Both the position numbers and the translations under genes were made by a program. From the NCBI RefSeq assembly GCF_949987515.2, contig NC_082694.2, forward strand, positions 9,541,958-9,605,957: a stretch of 64,000 nt of DNA, in the 5' to 3' direction. Below, in pieces: positions 50,427-62,559 of this stretch. This DNA comes from Delphinus delphis. Taxonomy: Eukaryota > Chordata > Mammalia > Artiodactyla > Delphinidae. Each line of letters starts with the position of its first letter. The stretch's first letter is position 1. The notes beneath the pieces were generated by a model. That model was given only the letters and a program-made list of their open reading frames with translations. It did not search any database and was not told the DNA's origin.

Positions 50427-51390
50427 CTGTTTTAGATAAAAAGTAGACAAAGAAGATGAAAGAAAAAAAAAAGGAGGGGGAAACAAAATTTCAATCAAGA
50501 AGGCAGAGTTAGATCAATACAATCGTGTTGAATGCTGCAAGAGCCGCTCCCCTTATATTTGGTTAAAATAAGAATAGTCATTTATCTCTGCCCCCGCAGA
50601 AGAGTGGACAGGAGCCCAGCCCTGGCTCACACCACAGCTCTGTTCCTTCCCAGCTATGTGACTAAGTGCAGTCGCTCAATCCTCTAAATTTCAACACTTC
50701 CCTCACCCACAAACTGAAGGAAACATCAGCTGGGCCCTAACAGCATGGAGCTGATGAGAGGATTAACTCCAGAAAGAGTCTGTTGTAAAGCAGAAAGCAT
50801 TATAGAAACCCTTTTCTCTAACTAAAGGGTTGAACAGCTAGCTCTTATAAAAGCCAGAGAAGGGAAACCCCTGCCTTGAACCCTCTGCCAGCACCAGATC
50901 ATGGCAAACCATTCTGTTGAAGATCTTGGGCCAGGAGGGATCCCCCAAAATTCCTAAATATTTTCCCAGACACACCTTCTCTGACACTCTGAACACAGCA
51001 ACCACAGAAAGGAGTTTCCAGAACAACCTCCTGCTCCAACACTGTAAAGCACGCCCTCCTTCCTTCACCTCCCCCTCCAAGCCCATCTCCATGGAGCACC
51101 CGCCCAGTGTCCCATGATGCCCCACCACACTGCATCCTGTGACAAGGGCCCAGGCTTACATTCATCTGTGCACCCCAGATCGCCTGGCGTATGATTTGTA
51201 CTCAGTAAATGTTTGAAAAAAGAAAGAAGGGAGATGAGATTTGGAGGCTGTAACATTTATTCCACCTGGTAAAAAACTCAATCTGTTTTCAACCACAGCT
51301 AGGTAGGCGAATTAACTTTTCCTAATGATATGTTATAAGGAAGTACAGAAGCATAATATCTATAGAATGAGGCACTGCATTTTACTCTTC
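50427..51390. other. Intron between exons B and C, left part
   Basis: An L2 3'-like end is seen at 51150-51215 ('gtactcagtaaatgtttgaa'). The rest is unassigned. No exon is supported. Confidence 0.5.
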
Positions 51391-51394
51391 TCTT

Positions 51395-51605
51395 TATATT
51401 AATTCAGAGCTCTTATTATGTGCCAGGCATGCCCTCATTTAATCCACCCAACAACCCTATGATGACCATTACTCCCCTCTTATAGATGAGGAAATTGAGG
51501 CTCAGTGAGGTTAAGTAGCTTGCCCAAAGTTACTAACATGTAATGGTGGGAAGCCTGGATTAAAACACTCCTCTGCATGACTCTAGAACCTGCTCCTTAG
51601 AGCCC
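51395..51605 (-). mobile_element. MIR SINE relic
   Basis: A well preserved reverse MIR: 'ttattatgtgccaggcatgc', 'gatgaggaaattgaggctca', 'gttaagtagcttgcccaaag'. Confidence 0.85.
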
Positions 51606-51924
51606 CTAAAATATATATACATATAAAAAACCAAGAATACATCTACTAGTCAATCAATAGCAGCTACAGTCAACTGACCAAACCAACTTCCAAGCAATAG
51701 CTGGTCATGTTGTCCTGACATTTTTTAGTTTGATTAAGCAAGGGGAAGAAGACAGGTAAGGTACTAGCTGAAAAGTATAGAGAAGATAATTGACACTGAT
51801 GTGCTGCTCATTTATTTCTTAGTTTATTTGCTTAAATTCTCCAGATTTAGGAGATGTATCTAAGCTTTCCCAAACAAATTAAAAAAAAATAATGCTGTAA
51901 AATCTCATTATAAGAGATGCCTGG

Positions 51925-52124
51925 GGGCTTCCCTGGTGGCGCAGTGGTTGAGAGTCCACCTGCCGATGCAGGGGACACGGGTTCATGCCCTGGTCTGGGA
52001 AGATCCCACATGCTGCGGAGCAGCTGGGCCCGTGAGCCATGGCCACTGAGCCTGCGTGTCCGGAGCCTGTGCTCCACAACGGGAGAGGCCACAACAGTGA
52101 GAGGCCCACTTATTGCAAAAAAAG
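51925..52124 (+). mobile_element. CHR-2-type SINE
   Basis: Head 'ggcttccctggtggcgcagt', body and A-rich tail as in the other copies. A perfect 13-bp duplication, AAGAGATGCCTGG, lies at 51912-51924 and 52125-52137. Confidence 0.95.
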
Positions 52125-52456
52125 AAGAGATGCCTGGTATAACATTTATCTTTTTACTGAGTCCATGCTCATGCCCTGCCGCCAGCCCATATTAAATGCT
52201 TAGTTTGCTAAGAGGAAGACAATAAATTTCGAAGAAGGAGAAATCCTGATTAATATGTATTTTCAACTGCTTTCCATTTTGCTATCACTCTTTTAAATAA
52301 AAAGACATCTTCCTGATGGGGCATTTATATGAAGCTGTGACATTTGAATATGTGTACAATGTGAAATCATTTAAATAAGATTTGACACACTTTCTGAGTG
52401 TTTGTTAGGGTGGTTTTGATCTATATTTAAGAACTACTAGTTAGAAACATATTAGA

Positions 52457-52615
52457 GGGAATTCCCTGGCGGTCCAGTGGTTAGGACTCTGCGCCTTCAC
52501 TGCCGAGGGCCCAGGTTCAATCCCTGGTTGGGGAACTAAGATCCCACAAGCCATGTGGCACGGCCAAAAACCCCCCAAAACCAACCAAACAAACAAACAC
52601 AAAAACCCCCAAAAT
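52457..52615 (+). mobile_element. CHR-1-type SINE
   Basis: The unit reads 'gggaattccctggcggtcca', 'aggttcaatccctggttggg', 'aactaagatcccacaagcca' and has an A/C-rich tail. A perfect 12-bp duplication, AAACATATTAGA, lies at 52445-52456 and 52616-52627. Confidence 0.95.
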
Positions 52616-52669
52616 AAACATATTAGAATATAGGATGGGAAAAGACCTGAGGAATCATCTATCCCAAAT

Positions 52670-52785
52670 CGTACCACCACACCCATCATTTTAAAGATGA
52701 GGAAACTGAGACCCATGGCAATGGACAATATGGAGATCCACCAAGGTCACACAGAGTGAAGTCTGGACCTTGGCCTCCTGACCCT
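52670..52785 (-). mobile_element. MIR SINE relic
   Basis: 'aaagatgaggaaactgagac' and 'ccaaggtcacacagagtg' are the conserved MIR core in reverse. Confidence 0.75.
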
Positions 52786-52960
52786 GAGTCAGATCTCCTT
52801 CGTGACACAGCACTCCTGCTCTGCTCCGTCACTGCTTCGGTTGGTGGGGGGTATTGTCCACACTGGGTGGAAATGAGACATCCTTAGGGCTCATGCAAGA
52901 GTTTCAGAATCTACATATAAGGATGACCATGTGGCCTCTCTAAGCCAATCAATATTATTT

Positions 52961-53326
52961 TGTTAATATATTTTAAAAACTTTTAAGTTATTTATTTTTA
53001 TTTTTGGCTGCGTTGGGTCTTTGTTGCTGTGCCTGGGCTTTCTCTAGTTGTGGTGAGCTGGGGCTACTCTTCATTGCGGTGCGCGGGCTTCTCACTGCGC
53101 TGGCTTCTCTTGTTGCGGAGCATGGGCTCTAGTCGTGTGGGCTTCAGTAGTTGTGGCACGTGGACTCAGTAGCTGTGGCTCGCGGGCTCTAGAGCGCAGG
53201 CTCAGTAGTTGTGGCACACGGGCTTAGTTACTCCGTGGCATGTGGGATCTTCTCAGACCAGGGCTCGAACCCGTGTCTCCTGCATTGGCAGGTGGATTCT
53301 TAACCACTGTGCCACCAGGAGAGTCC
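52961..53326 (-). mobile_element. Long CHR-type SINE, reverse
   Basis: Tail-side (ttta)n-like sequence, 'ggctgcgttgggtctttgtt', repeated 'cagtagttgtggcac' units, then 'ttaaccactgtgccaccagg'. 'gccaatcaatatta' and 'gccaatcattatta' flank it (about 52944 and 53327), an imperfect target duplication. It ends about 190 bp from exon B. Confidence 0.88.
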
Positions 53327-53513
53327 GCCAATCATTATTAATTTACTAGATTATGAGTTCCCTTTGCTTAAACAAAAATCCTAACATAATCATACTATGT
53401 GATTCTTTAAAAGAAATCTCACAAAGTATTGCAGAAAGAAGTGGCAAAGAGATCCAGCAGAGCATCCTAGGGGACCCCCTGCGATGGGGAAGTGGGAGCT
53501 CTGCTGTGCTCAC

Positions 53514-53641
53514 CTGTCTCCATCCTTTTCTCCGTTGTACCACCAGTCCATGACCAAGGACTCCGAGTAAAGGTCTTGTACCTTCTCCAGGTCACTGCGT
53601 CCCTGCTCCATTTCCTTAATTAAAAGAGTCAGATCTTCATT
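53514..53641 (-). CDS. VWA3B: VWA3B exon B
   Basis: This 128-bp exon starts in phase 0 after an acceptor TTATTTTGGCAG and ends with two bases of an Arg codon at donor ACAG|GTGAGC. It encodes 42 full codons beginning NEDLTLLIKEMEQG and ending EKDGD. The segment follows directly on the VWA domain and looks helical and acidic at first (LLIKEMEQGRSDLEKVQDLY), then aromatic (MDWWYNGEKD). The open frame, the splice sites and the phase match to both neighbours make it a real exon. No motif with a known catalytic role is visible. Confidence 0.9.
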
Positions 53642-53769
53642 CTGCCAAAATAAGTTAATGCATTACGAGATTAGAGTTCAGATTTCAAACATTTCTAACA
53701 GAAAACGAACTGTATCAGGAAAAGTAGAATCTAAAGAATTTCATGTAGTTCTTATATTATTCCTTTTTT

Positions 53770-56410
53770 AGACAGCCCAATTGAGGTATAATTCATTTAT
53801 ATTATAATAAACTGAATGTACGTGAAGTGTGCCATTTGAATAGTTTCGACAGTCACACCTGTGAAGTCATCACTGCAATGAAGACAATAAACATATCCAT
53901 TACCCCCGAAAGCCTCCTAGTTTCCCATTGTAAATCTGCCTTTCCTTTGCCTCAAAACCTCTCTTCCCCCAACCAACTACTCATCTCCCTTCTGTCACTA
54001 TATTAGTTTCGATTTTCTGGAATTTTATTTAAATGGACTCATATAGTATATACCCCTTTTTGGGTCTAGCTTGCTTTACTTTTATAATTATTTTGAGATT
54101 CACCCATGATGTAGCATAAATCAGTAGTACATTCATTTTTATGGCTGCGTAGTATTCTATTACATACCGAATTCAAAATTTAGTCACCTGTGGATGGACG
54201 TTTGAGTTTCCAGGTTTGGGCTATTATAAATACTAAAGCTGTGAACATTTGTGCAGAAGTCTTTGTATGGACATCTGCTTTCATTTCTCTTGGGTAAATA
54301 AATAGGAATGGAATGGCTGGATCAAATGGTTGGTGATGTTGAACTTTTAAAGAAACTATCAAACTTTTCCAGAATGGTTGTACTAGTTTACATTCCCCCC
54401 AGTAATGAATGAGAGTTCTAGTTCCTTCATATAATTGCAAACACTTGATGAGGTCAGTTGTCTTAATTATAGCCATTCTGATAGCTGTGTAGTGGTATCT
54501 CATCATGGTTAATGTGTATTTCCCTAATGACGAATGATGTTAACCATCTTTTCATGATCTTGTTTGCCATGCATATATCTTCTTTGATGAAGTGTCTGTC
54601 CAAATCTTTTGCTTATTTTTTGTTTCTTTGAGTTTTGAGAGATCTTTATATGTTCTGGATACTAGTCCTTTATTAGATATACAATCTGGAAACATTTTCT
54701 CCCAGTCTACAACTTGTCTTTTCATTATCTTAGCATTGTTTTTTAAAGAGAAGCTTTTAATTTTGATCAACTCAAATTTATCAGTTTGTTCTTATATAGA
54801 CTATGCTTTTGATAACCTATTAAAAATTCTGGGGGGGCTAACACAGTGTCTCAAAGGGTTTTTCATATGTTCTCCTCTACCTGGAAAAAGACCTAGATTT
54901 TACATTTGGGTCCATGTATCATTTTGATCCATGTATCATATTAATTTTTGAATATGGCATGATGTATGGAGGAAATTGTGTTTATTTTGTCCAATTGTTC
55001 CAACACCATTTATGGGGAGAATAAAAAACTATATCCTTTTTCCACTGAATTGCCTTTGCATCTTTGTTGAAAATCAGTTGTCTACATATGTGTCAGTCTA
55101 TTTCTGGTTTTGCTATTCTGTTCTGCTGATCTATATATCTATCTTTACACTAATACCACCCTGTCTTGATAACTATAGCTTTATATGTCTTGAGATCAGG
55201 CAGTATTAGTCCTCCAACTTTGATTTTCTTTTTCAAAGTTTCCATGGAATTAGTCTGTCAATTTTGAATTGAAAAAACCTGCTGAGATTTTGATTGGGAT
55301 TGTGATGAATCTAAAGATCAATTGAGAGAGAACGCACATATTAACACTGTGATGTCTTCTGACCCGTAAACAAGATACATCCCTCGGCAATGTTTTGTAG
55401 TTTTCAGTATACAGGCCCTTTCACATATTTTGACAAATTTGTCCCTACATGTTTCATACTTTTGATGTTATTGTAAATGATAATTTTTATTTTTCTTTGC
55501 TAATATGTAGAAACAAAATTCATTTTTGTATGTTGACCTTGTATCCTACAATCTTGCTAAATTCAGTGATTAGCTCCAGCAGCGCTTTTGTATATTCCAT
55601 TGGATTTTCTACATATATAACCATGCTGAATGAAAATAAAGACGGTTTTACTTCATCCTTTCCATTCTGGATGGTTTTCCTGCCCCCTGGTTTATTGGGC
55701 TAACTAGAATTTCCATTACACTGTTGAATAGGAGTGGTGAAAGCAGACAACCTTGTCATTTTACTGATGTGAGGGGGAAACCGTACAATCTTTTACTATT
55801 AAGAGTATGGTGCTAGCTGTAGGTTTTTCCTAAGTGCCATTTAACAGAATGAGGAAGTCTGTTCTGTTCATATTTTGCTGAGAGATTTCATTAAAAAGTG
55901 TGTTGGATTTTGTCAAAACTTTTTCTGCATAAATTGAGATGACTGTAAGGTTTTTAATAAAGTATGTTAATTTGGTGAATTGTATATCAATTTTCAAATG
56001 TTAAACAGAACTTGCATTTCTGGGATAAACCCAACTTGGTCCTTATGCATTCGACTTCTGTATGCGTAAGGAATATTAGCTGATAAGTTTCTTGTCTGAT
56101 TGTATTTGCGAGGGTTTGGTATCAGGTTAATGCTTGCCTCATATGAAAGTATTCCCTCCTTTCATTTTCCTAGATGAGTTTGTGTAGAACTGATATTATT
56201 TTCTCCTTTAAATGTTTGATGTAAATCAGCAGTAAAGCAATCTGGGCCTGGAGGCTTCTATGCATAAAGGTTTTTAACTACAAATTCAATTTCTTAAATA
56301 GATGTAAGGCTGTTCAGGTTCTCTATTTCTTCTTGAGAGAGTTTTGGTAATTTGGGTCTTTTGAGCAGTTTATCACTAGATGTTGAATTTATGATTATTT
56401 TTTGCTTTAC
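53770..56410 (-). mobile_element. Old L1 in reverse (ORF2 and 3' region)
   Basis: Reading right to left gives L1 reverse-transcriptase and ORF2 C-terminal sequence, then a 3' region ending near 53770 ('cccaattgaggtataattca'). Minus-strand frames at 54180-54506 and 54552-54770 match the L1 ORF2 C-terminal pattern (WGECKLVQPFWK; MKRQVVDWEKMF). All frames are broken. It has the same orientation as VWA3B. Confidence 0.8.
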
Positions 56411-56519
56411 CAGTAAATAGTCTTTTTAAAATTAAATAACTGTAGATTTCATGCAGCTGTAATAAATAACACAGAGAGATCCCATGTACTCTTCGCCCAG
56501 TTTCTCCCAAGGGAACGGC

Positions 56520-58400
56520 AGACACTCCCAGTGCCTTTTCATCCTGTTAACAGGGTCTTTTGCAAAGCAAAAGGTTTTATTTTTGATGAGGTCCAATTTA
56601 TCCATCTTTTCTTTTATGGATCATGCTTTTGTTCTCAAGGCTAAAAATTCTTTGCCTAGCCCAAGGTCCTTGAGATTTTCTTCCATATTTCTTTCCAGAA
56701 TTTTTATAGTTTTATGTTTTACATTTAAGTCCATAATCCATTTTGAGTTAATATTTGCATGAAGGGTGAGGTTTAGGTTGAGGTTCACTATTTTGTCTGT
56801 GAATGTCCAACTGCTCCAACCATTTTTTGAAAAGGCTCTCCTTCCCCCATTGAATTGCTTTTGTACCTTTGTCAAAAATCAGTTTGGCATACTGGCATGC
56901 CGGGTATACTTCTGGGTTCTATACTCTACCCATTGGTCTAGGTGTCTGTTTCTCCACCAAAGCCATACTGCCTTAACTAACGCAGCTACACTGTAAGCCT
57001 TAATACTGCAATTATTTCTCCCACTTTATTCTTCTTTTTCAAGATCTGTAGGGTTTTCTAGGGCCTGTGACTTGCCGTATAGATTTTAGAAGAAGCTTGA
57101 CCACGTCTATAAAAAACCTTTCTGGGATTTTGACAGGAATTGGATTAAATCTATAAATCAAATAGATCTCCAATATGTTCAGTCATCCAATCCATGAACA
57201 AGGTATACGCCTGTCCATTTATTTAGGTTTTCTTTGATTTCTTTCTTCAGCCTTTTGTAATTTTCAGCATAAAAATCCTGTACATATTTTTAAAATATAC
57301 ATCTAAGTATTTCATATTCTTTGGAGCAATTGTAAATAATATGGAATATTTAATTTTGACTTCTCAAAATGTGATTGAATTTTGTGTGCTGATCTTGTAA
57401 CCAGTGGCCTTGCTAAACTCACTTAATAGTTCTAGGAGTTTTGCTTTGTTTTTTAGCTCCTTGGGGTTTTATGTGTAGACAACATGTTACGAGCCAACAG
57501 GGACAGGTCTCTTTCTTCCTTTCCGATCTGTATGCCTTTTGTTTATTCTCTTGCCTTGTTGCCATGGGTACAGCTTCCGGTCGTATGTTAAATATGAGTG
57601 GTGAGAGTGGATGCCTTTGCCACGTTCTTGATCTTAGGAGGAAATTATTCAATCTTTCACTATTAAGTATGATTTTACTCGTAGGTATTAAGTTGATGTA
57701 AGTTGAGGAAGTTCCCCTCTGTTTCTATTTTGCTGAGTTTTTTATTATTAACGGGTGTTGCATTTGGTCAAGGCTATTTGCGCACAATAATATGACCATA
57801 TGATTTCTCTTCTTTAGCCAGTGCTATTCACATTGTCCATTTTATCTTGGTTGAGTTTTGGTAGTTGGTGGATTTTGTGGAAGTGGTCCATGTTTTTTCT
57901 AAGTTGTCAAATTTATGAATGCAAAGTTGTTTGTTGTATTCCTTTTATTATCTTTTAAGGACTGTGAGATCTACTGTGATGTCCCCTATTTAATTCCTGA
58001 TATAAGTGCTTTGTGTCTACTCTCTTTGTCTTTGTCAGCCTTCTGAGAGCTTTTATCAAATTCTTGAGAATTTTTTTTCAAAGGAACAGCTTTTTGTCTC
58101 ATTGATTTTCTCTACTGTTTTACTATTTTCAATTTCACTGATTTTATGCTCTTATCTTCATTGTTTCCTTCCTCCTGATTGCTTTGGGTTTATTTTGCTC
58201 TTCTTGTTCTAGTTTCTTGGGGTGAGAATGCAGATTGTTGATTCAATACATTTTCTTGTTTCCAATATAAGTATTTAGTGCTATAAATTTCACTCCCAAC
58301 ACTGTTTTAGCTGCTTTCCACATAGTTTGATGTGCATTTTTGTTTTCATTCAGTTCTAAGCAAATTGAGAACTTTTCTTTGACCCATTGATAAAGGGTTT
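56520..58400 (-). mobile_element. Second old L1 in reverse (ORF2)
   Basis: A second, separate run of ORF2 sequence in reverse begins again at the C-terminal part near 56560 ('aaggttttatttttgatgag') and runs through reverse-transcriptase sequence at 57400-57700 to about 58380. The short interval 56410-56520 separates it from its neighbour. It is decayed throughout. Confidence 0.75.
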
Positions 58401-61370
58401 TCCTGGAGTGGACCATTTGCTTGGGCTGGGTCCCTCCTGCCTATTTTTCCCTCCCACTCTGGCAACTCTGTACAGAGGTGGAGTCTCAGGACCATGGGGG
58501 TAAAGAGGCTTCCCAGAGGGGGCCACTTGTGGCTGTGTCCCTTTGACTAGTCCTCTCACTTACTCCATAAACCTGTTTTTCTGGTACATGTTTTATATAT
58601 TTGGGAACTTTTATAGTTAAAGTTCATTTTCATTTGGGCATACCTGTGTATCTGGTGATTTTTTTTTCAGCTGTTTTCATCAAGGTGAACTGTCACAGCG
58701 GCCAGAGTCAGGAGTTCAGCTCTCTTTTCGTGGGACAGTTATCTCCACTTTGTTCACAGTCAGAGGCTCCTAAGGGTAGGGGTTAGCAGAGCACTGAGTA
58801 GCCCCACATAGCACACCTCCTTTGACCTTGTTGATGCTGGATAGAGGTAGAGGCTCAGCTCTCCACTGCGGGAGGAGCGCTGTGGGGTTAGTCCTATTTC
58901 ACACCACCTCAACTATCTTATGCTGGTGGGTGTTGTGGAGGCAGCTTCTCACCAAGCCTCACTGACACAAAGGATGGGGGAAAGTGGAGTGTCACCTATC
59001 CCCAGCCCACACTTACTTTTTCATTTTCATTGATGCTGGTTGTTTGTGGAAGCTTAGCTCCTTGCTGATCCCTCTGCCATGAAGGCTGTGGTGAAGAATA
59101 GCAGTGATGCCTCTGATCTCACAGTGCCTTGTTAAGTCTCAGCACTGCCTGGTGGGACGGTGGTTCAGCTTGCCCACTGGACTTCGCAGTGATGCCCCGA
59201 TCTCACAGTGCCTTGCTAAGTCTCAGCGCTGCCTGGTGGGACGGTGGTTCAGCTTGCCACTGGACGCCTTGGACAACACCCTGCTTAGGGAACGAGGGCA
59301 CTGCTTACTTCTACCGGAGTGGGGCGGGATGGATGACCAGCTTCCCTCTCAATCCTCTGATACCACCTTAGCGCAGGATTTGCAGCACACCTGCTTCTGC
59401 CTGGTGGGGTTTGGAGAATCAACTTTCCATTCAGCCCCACTCACACTACCCCAGCAGAGAAGCATTGCCACTGGCTTCCACCATGTCGGGGCTGGAATAT
59501 TAGCTCTCTGGGCAGATATACTGATACCACCTGACAGGGATATCAGAGCACCATCACCTCCTTCCATGGAGCAGGTGGGTGGTAACGGAAGATCATCTCC
59601 CTGTTCAGCTCCACTGAAATCCTGGGGAAGGGGATGTAGTCTTCCCATTGATGTATGGCTGGAGTAGGGCAGGTATTGCCAAAAAGGTCTTTGGCTAAGC
59701 TAGGGGAAATAGGTTGTTCTTGGGTCATTTTTTGGGTCTGTGCCTGTTAGGGATTCCAGGTTGGAGGCTTTGGCAGTGCCCCATCTGGGGTATATGGAAG
59801 ACAATAATAAAACCCACAGAACTGATGTCATGTCATTCCTTAGGTTCTGAGGTCCCCAAGGCATTCCACCTCCTTCTTTCTCCTTTTCAGAGTCTTCCTT
59901 TGCTTGTTTGTTGTTTTATGTCCAGGGCTTTTAAGCTGTAAGACAGAGGACCTAGGAGGAATGGGGCTACTCCATTATTGCTGGAACTGGAAATCCCTCC
60001 AGTTATTTATAATTAGATTTAAATAACAAGGTAAAAAAACTTATTTACCCATGCAGTTACCATTTCCTTTGCTCTTCATGCCTTGGTGTAGGTCTGTATT
60101 TCTATCTGGTATGATTCCCTTCTACATATAGTACTCTCTTTAACATTTCTTGTATTGCAAGTTTATCGGTGATGACTTATTTCAGTTTTTGTATATCTTT
60201 ATTAACTTTGCTTTTTGAAATACATTCTGCATATAGATTCTACCCTGACAGATGTTTTTCTTTCAGTACTTTAAAAATGTCACGTCACTCTCTTTTCACT
60301 TGCACTGTTTCTAATGAGAAATCTGCTGTCATTCTTATCTTTGTTCCTCTGTACATAATTCACCTTCTTTTAAAATTTTCTCTTTGTCACTGTTTTGAGA
60401 AGTTTGATTCTGATGTAACTTGGTGTCGTCTTCTTCGTGTTTATTGTGCTTGGGATTCACTGAGTTTCTTGGATCTGTGGATTTACAGTTTTAATCCAAT
60501 TTGTAAAATTTCTGGTCACTATTGCTTCATATATGTTTAAGCTACTTGAATTTTTCCACAGCTCACTGATGCCTTGTTTTCTATTTTTCTGGTTTTTTGG
60601 TTTTAACTCTTTCTTTCCTATGTTACATTTTGGATATTTCTATTGCTATCTTGCAGTTTACTAATCTTTTGTTCTGCAATGTCTGATCTGCTGTTCATCC
60701 TATTTACATGTATTTTTTTGTCTTATACATGGTACTTTTTTATCTCCAGAAGCTTGATTTGTGTCTTACTTGTATCTTCCATGTCTCTCCCTAACATTTT
60801 CAACATATCAAATACAGTTACAATAACTGTTTTCATGCTCTAATACTAACATCTGAGTCAGTTTTACATGTTTCACTTTTTCTGTTTGCTTTTTCTCCAC
60901 ATTACGGACCTGTATTTTCCTGCTTCTTTGCATACCTGGTACTATTTGATTGGATGTCAGAAACTGTCGATTTTACTTTGTTGAGTGGTGGATATTTTTG
61001 CTTTCCTATAATTATTCTTGGGGTTTGTTCAGAGATGCAGTTAAGTTCCTTGGAAATGGACTGATCCTTTCAGGTCTTGCATTTAAGATTTTCTAGACAG
61101 AACTGGAGCAGTGCTTGGTTGTTCCCACTGCTAAGAGAAGATCATTCTTTAAATTCTACCCAATGCCCATAAGATTATGAGGTTTTCCAGTATGACTGAT
61201 GGAAGTAGTCAGTATTCTCTGCCTTGTGTGAGCTCAGAGTACTGTTCCCTCCAATTCCTTTGGATGATTCATTCCCCAGACTCTGGTAGTTTCCTCACAT
61301 GTAAGCACCGATCAGTACTCTGGTTTGTCACTCCTTAAAGCAGACAGTAGGACAAAAACCACATTCTCTA
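58400..61370 (-). mobile_element. L1 5'-like and flanking sequence in reverse (tentative)
   Basis: This continues from the reversed ORF2 and probably holds 5' or ORF1-type sequence of old L1 elements. 58430-59900 is GC-richer and contains an 85-bp tandem duplication; 60050-60850 is T-rich. The family cannot be fixed by eye. The plus-strand frame 59104-59667 spans the tandem duplication and is not a gene. Confidence 0.45.
59101..59271. repeat. 85-bp tandem duplication
   Basis: Two copies of a unit starting 'gcagtgatgcc' at 59101 and 59186 share 'gatctcacagtgccttg' and 'gcctggtgggacggtggttc', with a few substitutions and small gaps. This resembles the repeated units seen in some L1 5' regions. 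Confidence 0.85.
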
Positions 61371-61383
61371 GAAGGGCATTCTT

Positions 61384-61399
61384 TTTTTTTTTTTTAAAG

Positions 61400-61432
<33 letters not shown>

Positions 61433-61730
61433 GCTGTGTTGGGTCTTTGTTGCTGTGCGCAGGCTTTCTCTAGTTGTGACAATTGGGGACTACTCTTTCG
61501 TTGTGGTGCGTGGGCTTCTCATTACGGTGGCTTCTCTTGTTGCGGAGCACAGGCTGTAGGCATGCGGGCTCAGTAGTTGTGGCTCACAGGCTTTAGAACA
61601 CAGGCTCAGTAGTTGTGGCACACGGGCTTAGTTGCTCCGTGGCATGGGGGGATCTTCCTGAACCAGGGCTCGAACCCATGTCTCCTGCATTGGCAGGCGG
61701 ATTCTTAACCACTGTGCCGCCAGGGAAGCC
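61384..61730 (-). mobile_element. Long CHR-type SINE, reverse
   Basis: T run and (ttta)n tail, 'gctgtgttgggtctttgttg', 'cagtagttgtggc' units and the reversed tRNA-like head ending 'gccgccagggaagccc'. A perfect 11-bp duplication, AGGGCATTCTT, lies at 61373-61383 and 61737-61747. Confidence 0.92.
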
Positions 61731-61932
61731 CATACGAGGGCATTCTTGAAATGCACATCTTCAGGCCAAGACTGGAAGACTGGAGCATAGGATTTTATTT
61801 ACTTTCTCCCATTAGTGCATTAGAATGGATTGCTTTATCAGGTGTCACGTGGTTATATAGCCTGAGAAGTCAGAAGACAACTACCTAACATCTGAATTTT
61901 TTGAAAGTTTCCCACAAATGTCTGTAAACAGG

Positions 61933-62235
61933 CAGTGGTTAATGAACTTTATGTATGGACCCCCAGAATGCTTGTTAAAAATACAGATTCCTGAAGTTTG
62001 GCAAAATGTTGATAATTGTTAAATTTGACTGATAGGTACACGGTCCATATACTCTTCTACTTTTGTGTTTGTCTGAAACTTTCCATAATAAAAAGCATAA
62101 AAAAAAACAAAATATATTAAGATTCCTAGGCCTGTATGCCTAGACCCTGATTTAGTAGCTCTGAAGTAGGACCCAGGAATCTGCATTGTCACAGGTGCCT
62201 TAGCTCAGGTGGTCCTTAGACCACATTTTGTAGTA
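61933..62235. mobile_element. MER5A-like DNA-transposon relic split by an L1 tail
   Basis: 61933-61995 ('caggcagtggttaatgaact', 'ttgttaaaaatacagattcc') and 62118-62235 ('ctgatttagtagctctgaag', 'aggaatctgcattgtcacag') fit one hAT-Charlie MER5A-type element. Between them, 61997-62115 looks like an old L1 3' end ('ttccataataaaaagcataa') with an A tail. 'agattcct' occurs on both sides of the insert. Confidence 0.65.
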
Positions 62236-62376
62236 TGCTCACTGTTAAGTGATTCATTTTCTCCACTTAGGCGTCCTTGTGGTTGCTGTTTTCCCAATTA
62301 AAGTCTCATCCATGGGCCTCCAACCATTAGTGCTGAAATAAGTGAACACTCTCTTCTCAGCCCATTAAGCTCTTAC

Positions 62377-62559
62377 CTGAACAGCCTCTGGAGGACAGGG
62401 ATCCTTGTAACCAAAACTGTAAGAATGGAACTCTCCTCCAGTCAAAGAAGCAAGCTCTTTCAAAAATCCATTTGCAATCTCATCATTGTAACAGAAGGAG
62501 ATGGTGTAAATAGGGACTTTCTGAAAACATCTGGCCTGCTCTATAACCATTTTAGGTGG
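62377..62559 (-). CDS. VWA3B: VWA3B exon A (end of VWA domain), partial gene
   Basis: This 183-bp exon, 61 codons, enters and leaves in phase 0. It runs from an acceptor TTTATCATTTCAG to a donor CAG|GTAAGA and opens with PPKMVIEQA. It encodes the C-terminal part of a von Willebrand factor A domain: a hydrophobic strand (VPIYTISFCYND), then a helix leading into LASLTGGEFHSY, a typical closing segment of VWA domains. The metal-binding DxSxS motif of the domain would be on an exon outside the window to the right. VWA3B is an intracellular VWA protein; its molecular role is poorly known, and the human gene has been linked to a recessive spinocerebellar ataxia (SCAR22). The exon joins in frame to the exon at 53514-53641 (EAVQ|NEDL). 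I name the gene from recalled similarity to mammalian VWA3B; the paralogue VWA3A is the main alternative. Confidence 0.9.

Larger units (their letters stand above)
12189..62559 (-). other. VWA3B: VWA3B transcription unit as seen in the window (partial at both ends)
   Basis: Nine exons on the minus strand join to 1,191 bases (397 codons) with no stop and with matching phases at all eight junctions. This argues for a working gene rather than a pseudogene. Intron lengths from 5' to 3' are about 8.7 kb, 3.1 kb, 6.3 kb, 1.4 kb, 79 bp, 16.1 kb, 4.8 kb and 8.6 kb. Seven introns are GT-AG; the one after exon D is GC-AG. No promoter, start codon, stop codon or polyadenylation site of this gene was found in the window. 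Confidence 0.88.

Noticed and set aside
59104..59667. Open frame of 187 codons on the plus strand
   Set aside because: It spans the 85-bp tandem duplication in an L1-like region and has no recognisable protein features.
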